Source of the DNA: Streptomyces sp. NBC_00878
GTDB taxonomy: Bacteria > Actinomycetota > Actinomycetes > Streptomycetales > Streptomycetaceae
DNA length: 64,000 bases
NCBI RefSeq assembly: GCF_026341515.1
Contig: NZ_JAPEOK010000001.1
Coordinates: 5,022,001-5,086,000 of the forward strand
Direction: 5' to 3'
Position 1 is the first letter of the stretch. Every line of letters starts with the position of its first letter. The position numbers and the translations under genes were made by a program. The notes below the pieces were generated by a model. It had not been told where the DNA came from. It did not search any database and saw only the letters and a list, made by a program, of their open reading frames with translations. This document shows, piece after piece, positions 1 through 8,396 of this stretch.

Positions 1-321
1 GACGGCCTCCGTGTCTACTTCCCGGACCCGTGGCCCAAGAAGCGCCACCACAAGCGGCGCCTGATCCAGCCCGAGTTCCTCACCCTCGCCGCGTCCCGCC
101 TCAAGCCGGGCGCGCTGCTGCACTGCGCCACGGACTGGGAGCCGTACGCCGAGGTCATGCTCGAAGTCCTCACCGCCCACCCGGACTTCGAGAACACCCA
201 GCCGGACGGCGGCTACGCGCCGCGCCCCGACTTCCGTCCCCTGACACGTTTCGAGGGCCAGGGCCTGGACAAGGGACACGTGGTGAACGACCTGCTCTTC
301 CGCCGCGTACCGCACAAGTAG
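1..321 (+). CDS. trmB: tRNA (guanine-N7-)-methyltransferase, 3' part
   Basis: This is the C-terminal 106 residues of TrmB, which methylates G46 in the tRNA variable loop using SAM. The gene enters from outside the window, so its start is not visible. The diagnostic motif [14 protein letters not shown] lies at residues 7-20, and [16 protein letters not shown] near residues 72-87 is the usual C-terminal substrate-binding stretch. The reading frame is open from base 1 and ends at a TAG. Confidence 0.93.
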   Translation, partial: DGLRVYFPDPWPKKRHHKRRLIQPEFLTLAASRLKPGALLHCATDWEPYAEVMLEVLTAHPDFENTQPDGGYAPRPDFRPLTRFEGQGLDKGHVVNDLLFRRVPHK

Positions 322-329
322 TAGGAGCC

Positions 330-412
330 GAACGCCCACGCAGGTGAACGCACCCACTCAAAGGAACCCACCCGCTCAGGGGAACCCACCCACAGACATG
401 AACGCACCCACA
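330..412. repeat. Degenerate tandem repeat, five copies of about 17 bp
   Basis: The spacer after trmB carries five copies of an AACSCACCC-type motif, starting near 331, 347, 365, 383 and 400. It is C-rich and has no stable coding frame. No function is evident. Confidence 0.6.
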
Positions 413-495
413 GCGAAGCCACACCACGCAGCGCCCCCGCGCCCCTGACAGGGCGCCCTCGCGGCCCAAGCCCCTCCCTCGTTAGGGTCATTGTC

Positions 496-1887
496 ATGGC
501 CACCGGTCCCCCACTCCCACCGCACTCCGGCCCACACAACAACCCGCACAACGACCCGCACACCAGCCCGCAGTCCGGCCCACCCCCCAGCGTCGCCCCC
601 AGCATCACCCCCGCCACCGTCCCCGGCGGAGCCGCACACTGGTGGCACCGCAGGTGGGTCCGCTACAGCGCCCTGACCACGCTGCTGGCCCTCTCCGGCC
701 TCGTCATCCTGGCCCTGGTCCGCAAACAGACAGGCACCGAGGGCTTCCTGGTGGGCCTGGGCCTCGCCGTACTGCCCGTCCCACTCCTGGTCGCCGCGTT
801 CCGCTGGCTGGACCGAGTGGAACCGGGCCCATGGCGCAACCTGCTCTTCTCCTTCGCCTGGGGCGCCTGCGCAGCCGCACTGATAGCCATCGTCGCGAAC
901 AGCTTCGCGACGAGATGGATAGCGACGGCGACGGCGGACCCGTCCAGCGCCGACACCCTCGGCGCGACGGTCATCGCGCCGATAGTCGAGGAATCGGCGA
1001 AGGCGGCCGCGGTGCTCCTCGTCTTCCTGTTCCGCAGACGGGAGTTCACCGGAATCCTCGACGGCGTGGTGATAGCCGGCGTCACGGCGACCGGCTTCGC
1101 GTTCACCGAGAACATCCTCTACCTCGGCACGGCGTTCGGGACGGACCAGCTCTCCGGCGAGACCGGCCTCTTCTCCGTCACGGCGGCGACCTTCTTCGTC
1201 CGCGTGATCATGTCGCCCTTCGCGCATCCGCTGTTCAGCGTACTGACGGGCATCGGCTTCGGCATCGCGGCGCTCTCCGCGGACCGCCACAAGGTACGCC
1301 GCGTACTGCTCCCGATCGTCGGACTGCTGCTCGCGATGGGCATGCACGCGATGTGGAACGGCTCGTCGGCCTTCGGCGAGTACGGCTTCTTCGCGGTCTA
1401 CGCGGCGTTCATGGTCCCGACGTTCGGACTGCTCACCTGGCTGGTGATCTGGACCCGCCAGCGCGAACTCGGCACGATCCGCTCCGAACTGCCCGCGTAC
1501 GCCATGGCGGGCTGGCTCACCGCCCCCGAACCGTTCGCCCTCGGCTCGATGAAGGCACGGCGGCTGGCCCGCGAGTACGCCACCCACCACGGCGGGCGCG
1601 CGGCGGGCCGGACGGTCGCGGAGTACGAGGCGTACGCGACATCGCTGGCGTTCCTGCGCCACCGGGGACATCAGGGCCGCGCGGACGCCGACTTCGTCTT
1701 ACGCGAACGGGAGTTGCTCCACGAACTGTGGACGCGCCGCGAACCGGCCCGCCCCGCCCTGCTGTACGCGGCCCACGCGACGGCTCCGGCACCAAGGGCA
1801 CCCCAATGGCCGGGCTACGGATCCCCGTACACGAACCCGCACCCGGCACAGACGCCGTACCCCGCATACAACCCGTACCGCTCGTGA
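496..1887 (+). CDS. PrsW-family intramembrane metalloprotease
   Basis: A 463-residue multi-pass membrane protein of the PrsW/CPBP-like family, whose members cut anti-sigma factors and other membrane proteins inside the bilayer. A Pro/His-rich cytoplasmic N-terminus (residues 1-55) precedes about eight hydrophobic segments. Family motifs are visible: PIVEESAKAAAV (the EExxK site), FAFTENILYL, FAHPLFSVLTGIGFG and GMHAMWNGS, supplying the Glu and His residues expected for metal binding. The C-terminal 110 residues are soluble and end in a Pro/Tyr-rich tail. No strong ribosome binding site precedes the ATG. A TAGGGT hexamer 8 bases upstream could be a -10 box of a nearly leaderless transcript, which is speculation. 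The substrate is unknown. Confidence 0.85.
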   Translation: MATGPPLPPHSGPHNNPHNDPHTSPQSGPPPSVAPSITPATVPGGAAHWWHRRWVRYSALTTLLALSGLVILALVRKQTGTEGFLVGLGLAVLPVPLLVAAFRWLDRVEPGPWRNLLFSFAWGACAAALIAIVANSFATRWIATATADPSSADTLGATVIAPIVEESAKAAAVLLVFLFRRREFTGILDGVVIAGVTATGFAFTENILYLGTAFGTDQLSGETGLFSVTAATFFVRVIMSPFAHPLFSVLTGIGFGIAALSADRHKVRRVLLPIVGLLLAMGMHAMWNGSSAFGEYGFFAVYAAFMVPTFGLLTWLVIWTRQRELGTIRSELPAYAMAGWLTAPEPFALGSMKARRLAREYATHHGGRAAGRTVAEYEAYATSLAFLRHRGHQGRADADFVLRERELLHELWTRREPARPALLYAAHATAPAPRAPQWPGYGSPYTNPHPAQTPYPAYNPYRS

Positions 1888-1968
1888 CCCGAGGCAATCA
1901 AGGCACCCGGCACCCCAGACACCACGTCCCGGGCACCCAAAGCGCCCAAGACGACCCGGTCGTCGGTG

Positions 1969-3006
1969 TTACGGAGTGAGCCCCTTGCCCCGCAGCCAAG
2001 CCATCGGGTCGATGTCGCCGCCACCAGGGGTGTGGACCTCAAGGTGGAGGTGCGCCCCGGTGACGTTGCCGGTCGCGCCCACGCGGCCGATGACGTCGCC
2101 CGTGTTGACCTTCTGCCCCACGCTGACGTTGATCGACGACTGGTGGGCGAACCACAGCTCCGTACCGTCGTCGAGGGTGAGGACCGTGCGGTAGCCGTAC
2201 GACCCGTTCCACCCGGCCTCGGTGATCGTGCCGCTGTGGACCGCCTTGATCGGCGTACCGGTGGGAGCGGCGAAGTCCAGACCCGTGTGGTACCCGGAGG
2301 ACCACAGCGCACCGGACTGCCCGAAGGTCGAGGTGATCGTGTACGAGGAGGTCGGCAGCGTGTACTGCTTGGCGAGCTCGGCGAGGCGCGCGGCCTCGGC
2401 CTTCTCCTTGGCCTCCTCGTCCGCCTTCTTCTTGGCGGCGGCGACCTTGGCCTCGGCGGCGTCCCGCTCCTTGGCGGCCTGGTCGGCGGCCTTCTTCGCG
2501 GCGGCGGCCTCGGCGGCCCGCTGGGCCTCGCGGTCCACCTGGTCCTGCTGCCGCTCGGCCTGGAGCATGATGCGGGCGCGCAGCGCCTCGCCCGCGTCCG
2601 AGTTGCCCTGCTCAGCGTCGGCGGTGGTGAGGCCGACGGAGGTGATCGGCGTGCTGGAGCCCTCGGGGGTGTCGTCGTCCGTGAACGGCGAGCCCACATT
2701 GGGCAGGTCGGGCATCGAGATCGACACCGGCGGCTTGCCGGTCTGCGCGGAGGCCATGCCACCCGCGCCGACGGCGGCTATGACACCGACGCCGAGAACG
2801 GTCGAGCTACGGGCGAGTCCTCCGCCGCGCTGCTTGGAGACGCGGTGCCGGCCGCGGACGGGAAGGACGGTCTCCGCGCTGGGATTCCAGACCTCCCACG
2901 TCTCCTCGTCCTGGCGGACGCCGTAGCCGAAGGTGTCGGGCTTCTTCTCACCCGACGACTCACTCGGCGCGAACGAGGTGGTGGGGGCAGGCCGGTTGGA
3001 CGCCAC
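1969..3006 (-). CDS. Secreted M23 (LytM) peptidoglycan endopeptidase
   Basis: A 345-residue cell-wall hydrolase. I place the start at the GTG at 3006 and not at the longer ATG frame, because AAGGAG sits 9 bases upstream and the preceding DNA is a riboswitch. A hydrophobic segment with an Ala-X-Ala end lies near residues 60-85, after a long charged N-terminus. An Ala/Lys/Glu-rich coiled coil spans about 140-213. The LytM domain follows, with zinc ligands H240 and D244 in YHTGLDFAAP and H319 and H321 in GAHLHLEVH. The family cleaves peptide cross-links in peptidoglycan. The riboswitch implies control by c-di-AMP, as known for other Streptomyces wall hydrolases. Confidence 0.9.
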   Translation of the reverse strand: MASNRPAPTTSFAPSESSGEKKPDTFGYGVRQDEETWEVWNPSAETVLPVRGRHRVSKQRGGGLARSSTVLGVGVIAAVGAGGMASAQTGKPPVSISMPDLPNVGSPFTDDDTPEGSSTPITSVGLTTADAEQGNSDAGEALRARIMLQAERQQDQVDREAQRAAEAAAAKKAADQAAKERDAAEAKVAAAKKKADEEAKEKAEAARLAELAKQYTLPTSSYTITSTFGQSGALWSSGYHTGLDFAAPTGTPIKAVHSGTITEAGWNGSYGYRTVLTLDDGTELWFAHQSSINVSVGQKVNTGDVIGRVGATGNVTGAHLHLEVHTPGGGDIDPMAWLRGKGLTP

Positions 3007-3031
3007 GTAGGCGCACTCCTTTCCTTCCTTC

Positions 3032-3180
3032 TCGCCTACCGGGTTAGCTGACGGGTTCGGAGCAGGAAGGTCTCCTACGCGCGTCAACCGCGGTGTGTTC
3101 CACCGCGAAAGACACGCGATTCACCCCAAGTGGTGGTTCCCCGGTTCCCTTGCGGAATTCGGCGCGTGCGCACGGCGCCG
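3032..3180 (-). promoter_or_regulatory. c-di-AMP riboswitch (ydaO-yuaA class)
   Basis: Read on the minus strand, the 5' part contains GGGAACCGGGGAACC and TTGGGGTGAATC. The 3' part contains CTCCGAACCCGTCAGCTAAC followed by CCGGTAGGCG. These are the conserved blocks of the ydaO class, and the intervening bases form the peripheral stem. It ends 26 bases upstream of the GTG start of the M23 peptidase. Ligand binding normally switches expression off. The bases from 3181 to 3533 contain no convincing gene and probably hold the promoter. Confidence 0.9.
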
Positions 3181-3533
3181 ACTCTAGTGACGGCAGGGAC
3201 GACCGCGCTGCGTTATCGAACGTTAATGGACCCCGGTACCGGATTCCAAGCTGTTCCTGATGATCGTTACGACCTCCGGCCTGGACTTACGGGTGATGAG
3301 CGGGCCAAAACGGGCGAGTTGATCGTCATTCAGGCATGGGGGCTTTGTTGATGGTGCGTCAGTTGTTATGCGGAGGGACGCCGTTCGACTACCACCAGTG
3401 ACAGAGCCTGAAAAGAGCGACGCATCTCACGATGGCCGCGGTCGCCACGACTCCCGACCTGTCCAGGCTTCCGAGAGCAGGAGTAGCGGGCGGCCGACGG
3501 GAGTTGGGCGAGTGAAAACACCTGGGGAAACGT

Positions 3534-3569
3534 CCAGGGCCGGAATCCTGAATCGGATTCCGGCCCTGG
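3534..3569 (-). terminator. Hairpin after tRNA-fMet
   Basis: The arms at 3534-3548 and 3555-3569 form a perfect 15-bp stem (CCAGGGCCGGAATCC) with a 6-base loop. It lies directly downstream of the tRNA. Confidence 0.8.
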
Positions 3570-3577
3570 GCCTTCAG

Positions 3578-3651
3578 TAGCGGGGACAGGATTTGAACCT
3601 GCGACCTCTGGGTTATGAGCCCAGCGAGCTACCGAGCTGCTCCACCCCGCG
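3578..3651 (-). tRNA. Initiator tRNA-Met (CAT)
   Basis: A cloverleaf is readable on the minus strand. The anticodon loop is CTCATAA, flanked by CTGGG/CCCAG, which has the three G:C pairs diagnostic of an initiator tRNA. The first acceptor position is a C:U mismatch, again typical of an initiator. The T-arm is AGGTTCAAATCCT. CCA is not encoded. Confidence 0.95.
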
Positions 3652-3789
3652 TCGTTAAGACCACTGTACGCCATCCGCGGGACCCGAAGCACACGCATTG
3701 ATGTCGACCGCGCTTCATCGGAGGTTTGACATGAAACGTGCCGATCACCGCACCGGCCAACCGAGATGGCGGCGCGCCGGTCGTACGCG

Positions 3790-4929
3790 TCAACCGAGAT
3801 GCCGGTTGGGCGACTTCGCGTCGGCCTCGTACTCGGGGAGCACCAGGACATCGGCACCGGCCGCGGCCAGCAGCCCGCTCCCGTCCGCGCCGGTCACGAA
3901 GGTGTCCGGCTCCCGCCACGCGGTCACGACCCTGCGTACGCCCGCGTCGAGGATCAGCCGGGCGCAGGGCGCGGGCCGTGACGACCGGCGGGCGCACGGC
4001 TCCAGGCTGCTGTAGACCGTGGCGGTCGTGAGACGCGGATCACCCGGCTCGACCTTGGCGAGCGCGGCCTCCTCGGCGTGCGACACGGGGTCGGACTCGC
4101 GGGAGTACCCGCGGGCCAGCTCCGTACCGTCGGCCGCGACGACGACCGCGCCGACGCTGAACGCGGTCCGCGAGGGCGGGCACTGGGCGGCCAGTTCGCA
4201 GGCGAGGGCCAGCCACCGGTGGTCGGCGGCGGAGGGTACGTTCCCGGTGCCGGGCGCGGTGGGGACGTACCGCATGAGGACGACGTCGCCCACGGGCCGT
4301 GTCTCGGTCAGCCGCATCCGGTTGCGGGGGCCGCCCGGATAGTCGCCGGGCCCGAACAGCCGTGGCGCGTCCGGCTCGCCCACGACGAGGGGGGCGACCG
4401 CGAGTTGAAGTTCGTCGGCGAGGCCCTGCCGGAGGAGCTGGGTGTGGACGCGACCGCCGCCCTCGACCATGAGCCGCCGTACGCCGCGTACGTCGTGGAG
4501 GTGGGTGAGTACGGCCCGCCAGTCGACGTCCGGGCCCACGGGGACGATGTCGACGCCCAGCCCGCGCAGCGCTTCGGCGGCCGTCACCGCCCCCTTGTCG
4601 GACGTATAGACGATCTTCTCGCCGCCCGTGGACCAGAAGTTGGCGTCGGGGTCGAGGTCGCCGCTGCCGCTGACGGTGACCTTCAGCGGGTACTCCGGCC
4701 GGCCGGCGGCGACCCGGGCCGCGCGCCGCTCGGCGGAGTTGACGAGGAGCCGGGGGTTGTCGGCGCGCAGGGTGCCCGCGCCGACGAGGATCGCGTCGGA
4801 CTCGGCCCGTACCTCGTCGACCCGGTCGAAGTCGGCCGGTCCGGAGAGCAGCAGCCGATCGGGGCCGGTGTCGTCCAGGCAGCCGTCGAGGGAGACGGCG
4901 GCGGACAACAGGACGTAGGGGTGAGGCAT
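3790..4929 (-). CDS. RibD-like fusion in reversed order: pyrimidine reductase then deaminase
   Basis: A 379-residue protein. I start it at the ATG at 4929, which is preceded by AAAGAGAG and followed by MPHPYVLLSAAVSLDG. Residues 1 to about 230 are a RibD-C/dihydrofolate-reductase-like domain (AVSLDG near the start, VEGGGRVHTQLL in the middle). Residues about 235-379 are a cytidine-deaminase-like domain with zinc ligands H284 and E286 in HAEE and C312 and C322 in SLEPCARRSSRPAPC. Canonical RibD has deaminase first, so the order is inverted. Together the two domains would convert the product of GTP cyclohydrolase II to 5-amino-6-ribitylamino-uracil phosphate. It is divergent from a MarR regulator, with ribA just beyond. 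It may feed a specialised pathway instead of the main riboflavin supply. Confidence 0.85.
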   Translation of the reverse strand: MPHPYVLLSAAVSLDGCLDDTGPDRLLLSGPADFDRVDEVRAESDAILVGAGTLRADNPRLLVNSAERRAARVAAGRPEYPLKVTVSGSGDLDPDANFWSTGGEKIVYTSDKGAVTAAEALRGLGVDIVPVGPDVDWRAVLTHLHDVRGVRRLMVEGGGRVHTQLLRQGLADELQLAVAPLVVGEPDAPRLFGPGDYPGGPRNRMRLTETRPVGDVVLMRYVPTAPGTGNVPSAADHRWLALACELAAQCPPSRTAFSVGAVVVAADGTELARGYSRESDPVSHAEEAALAKVEPGDPRLTTATVYSSLEPCARRSSRPAPCARLILDAGVRRVVTAWREPDTFVTGADGSGLLAAAGADVLVLPEYEADAKSPNRHLG

Positions 4930-5002
4930 TGACGCGCTCTCTTTCAGGGGCGGAGCCTGGGCTTGTCCGGGGTCAGGGGGAGGGTTCAGGGGCCGGTCTT
5001 GG

Positions 5003-5014
5003 TTCAAGTTTGAA
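5003..5014. promoter_or_regulatory. Candidate MarR operator
   Basis: TTCAA-GT-TTGAA is a perfect 5-2-5 palindrome, 20 bases upstream of the marR-type gene and between it and the divergent RibD-like gene. Related TTCA/TGAA dyads occur upstream of ribA. Confidence 0.55.
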
Positions 5015-5033
5015 ACAAAACTACACTGGGGGT

Positions 5034-5549
5034 ATGACGACCCGCTGGCTCACCCCCGAGGAGCAGCGCGCCTGGCGCGCCTACATCGCCGCCTCCCATC
5101 TTCTGGAGGACGCGATCGACCGGCAGCTCCAGCAGGAGGCCGGCATGCCACACCTGTACTACTCCATCCTGGCCAACCTCTCCGAGGCCCCGGACCGCAG
5201 CCTGCGTATGACCGACCTCGCCGAACGGACGAAGATCACCCGCAGCCGGCTGACGTACGCGGTGACCCGGCTGGAGAAGGACGGGGCGGTACGCCGTGAA
5301 GGATGCCGCACGGACAAACGGGGCAGCATCGCGGTCCTCACGGACGAGGGGATGGCCGTCCTGGAGCGCACGGCGCCCGGCCATGCCGAAACGGTCCGCG
5401 CGGCGATCTTCGACAAGCTCACCCCCGAGCAGGTGAGCCAGCTGGAGGAGATCTGCACGGGGATCGCGCGGGGCCTGGAGGGAGATGACCCGCAGGCGGC
5501 GCCGGACGACGTCCCGTGGCGCCGCCGCTCGTCCACACCCTGCACATAA
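5034..5549 (+). CDS. MarR-family transcriptional regulator
   Basis: A 171-residue winged-helix regulator. Residues 60-125 carry the MarR recognition helix and wing (MTDLAERTKITRSRLTYAVTRLEKDGAVRREGCRTDKRG, in sections). I use the ATG at 5034 because a TTCAAGTTTGAA dyad lies directly upstream. The longer frame would be read through that operator. It sits between a RibD-like fusion (divergent) and ribA (same direction), and similar dyads precede ribA. I infer autoregulation and control of this riboflavin-type module by an unidentified ligand. Confidence 0.88.
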   Translation: MTTRWLTPEEQRAWRAYIAASHLLEDAIDRQLQQEAGMPHLYYSILANLSEAPDRSLRMTDLAERTKITRSRLTYAVTRLEKDGAVRREGCRTDKRGSIAVLTDEGMAVLERTAPGHAETVRAAIFDKLTPEQVSQLEEICTGIARGLEGDDPQAAPDDVPWRRRSSTPCT

Positions 5550-5576
5550 ACCTCAGCACAACCGCTCCCAAGCATT

Positions 5577-5638
5577 GCTTCAACTTTAAAGCATGGGGTA
5601 AGGTCTCGCTCCGAGGAGCTGCTTCAAATCTGAAGCAG
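5577..5638. promoter_or_regulatory. Two candidate MarR operators before ribA
   Basis: GCTTCAACTTTAAAGC at 5577-5592 is a dyad with one mismatch. CTGCTTCA-AATC-TGAAGCAG at 5619-5638 is a perfect 8-bp dyad. Both share the TTCA/TGAA core of the dyad at 5003-5014, suggesting one regulator acts at all three. Confidence 0.6.
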
Positions 5639-5664
5639 TTGAGAGATCGGACCGGGAGAACCGC

Positions 5665-6333
5665 ATGCCCGACTACCCCGCCGCCACCCAGCGCTCGCGC
5701 GTCCGGGTGCCGCTGCGTTTCCACGACGGCTACAGCGTCGACGCCGAACTGGTCACCTTCCACGGCCTGACCGACGGCCTGGAACACGTGGCGATGGTCC
5801 TCGGCACCCCTTCGGCCTCGGCGCCCCCTCTCGTCCGCCTCCACTCCGAGTGCCTGACGGGCGACGCCTTCGGCTCGTCCCGCTGCGACTGCGGCCCCCA
5901 GCTCCGCGAGGCCGTCGAGCAGATCGCCACCCGGGGCGGCGTACTCCTCTACCTCCGCCAGGAGGGCCGGGGCATAGGCCTCTACAACAAGCTCGACGCG
6001 TACGCCCTCCAGGACCAGGGCCTCGACACGTACGCCGCGAACACGGCCCTGGGCCTCCCGGAGGACGCCCGCGACTACACGGCGGCGGCCCAGATGCTGA
6101 CAGCCCTCGGCATCACGGAACTGGACCTGCTCTCGAACAACCCGGACAAGGCGAACCAGCTCCGGGACCTCGGCATCACGGTCGGCCGCCGCGTCCCGAC
6201 GGGCGTCTTCACGACGGCCCACAACGTCCGCTACCTCCGGGCGAAGGTCTTGCAGACCCAGCACACACTGCGGCTCCCGGACCTGACGGAACCGACGGAA
6301 CTGGCCGGTCTGGCAGAACTGACGGCGGGCTGA
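5665..6333 (+). CDS. ribA: GTP cyclohydrolase II
   Basis: A 222-residue enzyme that opens GTP to 2,5-diamino-6-ribosylamino-pyrimidinone phosphate, the first step of riboflavin synthesis. The zinc cysteines are in HSECLTGDAFGSSRCDCG. The catalytic region is RQEGRGIGLYNKLDAYALQ. The Tyr in AYALQ is present; Streptomyces paralogues with Met at this place make a formylated product, so this copy should make the standard product. It stands alone without the DHBP-synthase domain of RibBA. It pairs with the nearby reductase-deaminase fusion and MarR gene. GGGAGAACCGC precedes the ATG. Confidence 0.93.
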   Translation: MPDYPAATQRSRVRVPLRFHDGYSVDAELVTFHGLTDGLEHVAMVLGTPSASAPPLVRLHSECLTGDAFGSSRCDCGPQLREAVEQIATRGGVLLYLRQEGRGIGLYNKLDAYALQDQGLDTYAANTALGLPEDARDYTAAAQMLTALGITELDLLSNNPDKANQLRDLGITVGRRVPTGVFTTAHNVRYLRAKVLQTQHTLRLPDLTEPTELAGLAELTAG

Positions 6334-6359
6334 CGCCTGCTTGTGCTGGTCGCGAAAAG

Positions 6360-6394
6360 GCGGCGTACGCCGACACGGTGTCGACGTACGCCGC
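6360..6394. terminator. Bidirectional terminator
   Basis: A 16-bp stem with one mismatch and a 3-base loop (arms 6360-6375 and 6379-6394, GCGGCGTACG core) lies between convergent ribA and the ABC permease gene. Confidence 0.75.
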
Positions 6395-6424
6395 GCTCGC
6401 GCTGGGAACGCTCGCTCAAGTCGC

Positions 6425-7216
6425 CTACTTCGGGTCGCGGTTGAACGAGGCCTTCGACCAGAAGTAGCCCAGCACGGTCAGCGCCAGGGACCAGGCGATC
6501 GCGAGCCAGCCGTTGTGGCCGATCTCGGTGCCGAGCAGCAGGCCTCGCAGGGTCTCGATGGCCGGGGTGAACGGCTGGTACTCGGCGATCGGCTGGAACC
6601 AGCCCGGCATCGCGTCGACCGGGACGAAGGTGCTGGAGATGAGCGGCAGGAAGACCAGCGGCAGCGCGTTGTTGCTGGCCGCCTCGGCGTTCGGGCTGAT
6701 CAAGCCCATCCCGACCGCGATCCAGGTGAGCGCCAGGGCGAACATCGCGAGCAGCCCGAACGCCGCGACCCACTCCAGGGCGGTGGCATCCGTGGACCGG
6801 AACCCGATGGCCACCCCGACGGCCCCGACGAGGACCACGCTCATCACACACTGCAGCACGCTGCCGACGACGTGCCCTATGAGCACCGACCCGCGGTGGA
6901 TCGCCATCGTGCGGAAGCGGGCGATGATGCCCTCGGTCATGTCCATGGAGACGGACACCGCGGTGCCGATCGTGGTGCCGCCGATGGTCATCATCAGGAT
7001 GCCCGGGACGAGATACGCGATGTAGTCGGACCGGTCGCCGCCGCCGTTGCCGATGCCGGCGCTCATCACGTCGCCGAAGACGTAGACGAAGAGCAGGAGC
7101 AGCATGACCGGTGTGAGCAGCAGGTTCAGGGTGAGGGACGGGTAGCGCCGCGCGTGCAGCAGGTTGCGGCGGAGCATCGTGTTCGAGTCGCGCACGGCGA
7201 GGGAGAGGGAGCTCAT
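6425..7216 (-). CDS. ABC-2 type exporter permease, DrrB-like
   Basis: A 263-residue membrane protein with about six hydrophobic segments, and in the middle the ABC-2 signature region MDMTEGIIARFRTMAI. It matches the daunorubicin-resistance DrrB pattern. Its ATG overlaps the stop of the ATPase gene by 4 bases, so the two are translationally coupled and form one exporter. The substrate cannot be told from sequence. Upstream in the same direction are DUF4097 and RHH genes. Confidence 0.88.
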   Translation of the reverse strand: MSSLSLAVRDSNTMLRRNLLHARRYPSLTLNLLLTPVMLLLLFVYVFGDVMSAGIGNGGGDRSDYIAYLVPGILMMTIGGTTIGTAVSVSMDMTEGIIARFRTMAIHRGSVLIGHVVGSVLQCVMSVVLVGAVGVAIGFRSTDATALEWVAAFGLLAMFALALTWIAVGMGLISPNAEAASNNALPLVFLPLISSTFVPVDAMPGWFQPIAEYQPFTPAIETLRGLLLGTEIGHNGWLAIAWSLALTVLGYFWSKASFNRDPK

Positions 7217-8289
7217 CGGACGTCCTCCTTGGACTGGCCGAGCTGGCTGAACTGGCTGAACTGGCCAGGCTGGTTGGGCTGGTTGGGCTGGTTGGGCTGG
7301 TTGGGCTGGTTGGGCACGGTGGTGGTGCCGCCGGTCAGGGCGAAGAACACGTCGTCGAGGTCGGGGGTGTGCACGGTCAGCTCGTCCGCCTCGACACCGG
7401 CCGAGTCCAGCCAGTTGAGGATGGAGCGCAGCTCACGCTGGGTGCCGTCGCTGGGGATGCGCAGCGACAGCGCCTCGTCGTCCCGCGCCGCCTCGCTCAG
7501 CGAGACGGCGGCGCTCTGGTACGCGGCCGGGTCGTCGAACCGCAGCCGCACGTGCCCGCCGGGGACGAGCCGCTTGAGCTCGTCGGCGGTGCCCTCGGCG
7601 GCGATCTTGCCGTCGTTGAGCACGGCGATGCGGTCGGCGAGTTCGTCGGCCTCCTCCAGGTACTGGGTGGTGAGGAAGACGGTGACGCCGTCGGAAACCA
7701 GCTCGCGGATGATCCCCCACATGTTGTGGCGCGAGCGCGGGTCGAGACCGGTGGTCGGCTCGTCGAGGAAGATGATCCGCGGGCTGCCGACCAGCGTCAT
7801 GGCGATGTCCAGACGCCGCTTCATACCGCCGGAGTAGGTGGAGGCGGGCTTCTTGGCGGCGTCGACGAGGTCGAACCGCTCAAGGAGTTCGGCGGCGACG
7901 TGCCGTCCCTCACGCTTGGACAGGTGGTGCAGGTCCGCCATGAGGAGCATGTTCTCCTCGCCGGTGATCAGCCCGTCGACGGCGGAGAACTGCCCGGTGA
8001 CGCCGATCGCGGCACGCACCCCGTCCGGTGACGCGGCGACGTCGTGGCCCGCGACCTGGACCTGCCCGCCGTCGGCGGAGATGAGCGTGGACAGGATCTT
8101 GACGGCGGTGGTCTTGCCCGCGCCGTTCGGCCCGAGCAGCGCGAACACGGACCCGGCCGGGATGCACAGATCGATGCCGTCGAGGACGGTCTTGTCGCCG
8201 TACGACTTGCGCAGACCGATGGCGGAGACGGCGGTCGGCGACGGGTGACCGTCGGTCCGGCTGGACGTGGACATGACAGAAGAAGGCAT
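7213..8289 (-). CDS. ABC exporter ATPase, DrrA-like
   Basis: A 358-residue ATPase. Walker A is GPNGAGKTT, the signature is YSGGMKRRLDIA and Walker B is IIFLDEPTTGLD. A DrrA-type C-terminal domain (residues about 230-320) follows. GGGAGGGCCC precedes the ATG at 8289. Close to the C-terminus there are five tandem Asn-Gln-Pro units followed by Gln/Phe/Ser-rich sequence, an unusual low-complexity tail for this family. The partner permease overlaps the stop codon. Drug or lipid export is the usual role of this family. Confidence 0.9.
   Translation of the reverse strand: MPSSVMSTSSRTDGHPSPTAVSAIGLRKSYGDKTVLDGIDLCIPAGSVFALLGPNGAGKTTAVKILSTLISADGGQVQVAGHDVAASPDGVRAAIGVTGQFSAVDGLITGEENMLLMADLHHLSKREGRHVAAELLERFDLVDAAKKPASTYSGGMKRRLDIAMTLVGSPRIIFLDEPTTGLDPRSRHNMWGIIRELVSDGVTVFLTTQYLEEADELADRIAVLNDGKIAAEGTADELKRLVPGGHVRLRFDDPAAYQSAAVSLSEAARDDEALSLRIPSDGTQRELRSILNWLDSAGVEADELTVHTPDLDDVFFALTGGTTTVPNQPNQPNQPNQPNQPGQFSQFSQLGQSKEDVR
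7271..7315. repeat. 9-bp tandem repeat inside the ATPase gene
   Basis: Five exact copies of TGGTTGGGC encode the (NQP)5 tract on the minus strand. The unit is in frame, so copy-number change would alter tail length only. Confidence 0.9.
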
Positions 8290-8353
8290 GGGCCCTCCCG
8301 TTCGAAGGCTGAAGGGGCTGGGGGGTGGTGAACGAGTTGCGGCTGGTTCGGTT

Positions 8354-8396
8354 CTCCGGCCAGGGCCCGGCCTGCGAGGTCGGGCCCTGGCCGGAG
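8354..8396 (-). terminator. Perfect 16-bp hairpin after the DUF4097 gene
   Basis: Arms CTCCGGCCAGGGCCCG (8354-8369) and its complement (8381-8396) are separated by 11 bases. It lies about 90 bases after the DUF4097 stop and before the ATPase gene, so the exporter probably has its own promoter or depends on read-through. Confidence 0.65.

Noticed and set aside
376..1671. A 431-residue minus-strand frame and a 445-residue plus-strand frame over PrsW
   Set aside because: Arg/Glu-rich shadows of the PrsW gene without start signals.
3130..3351. Short plus-strand frame upstream of the M23 gene
   Set aside because: It overlaps the riboswitch and has no motif or ribosome binding site.
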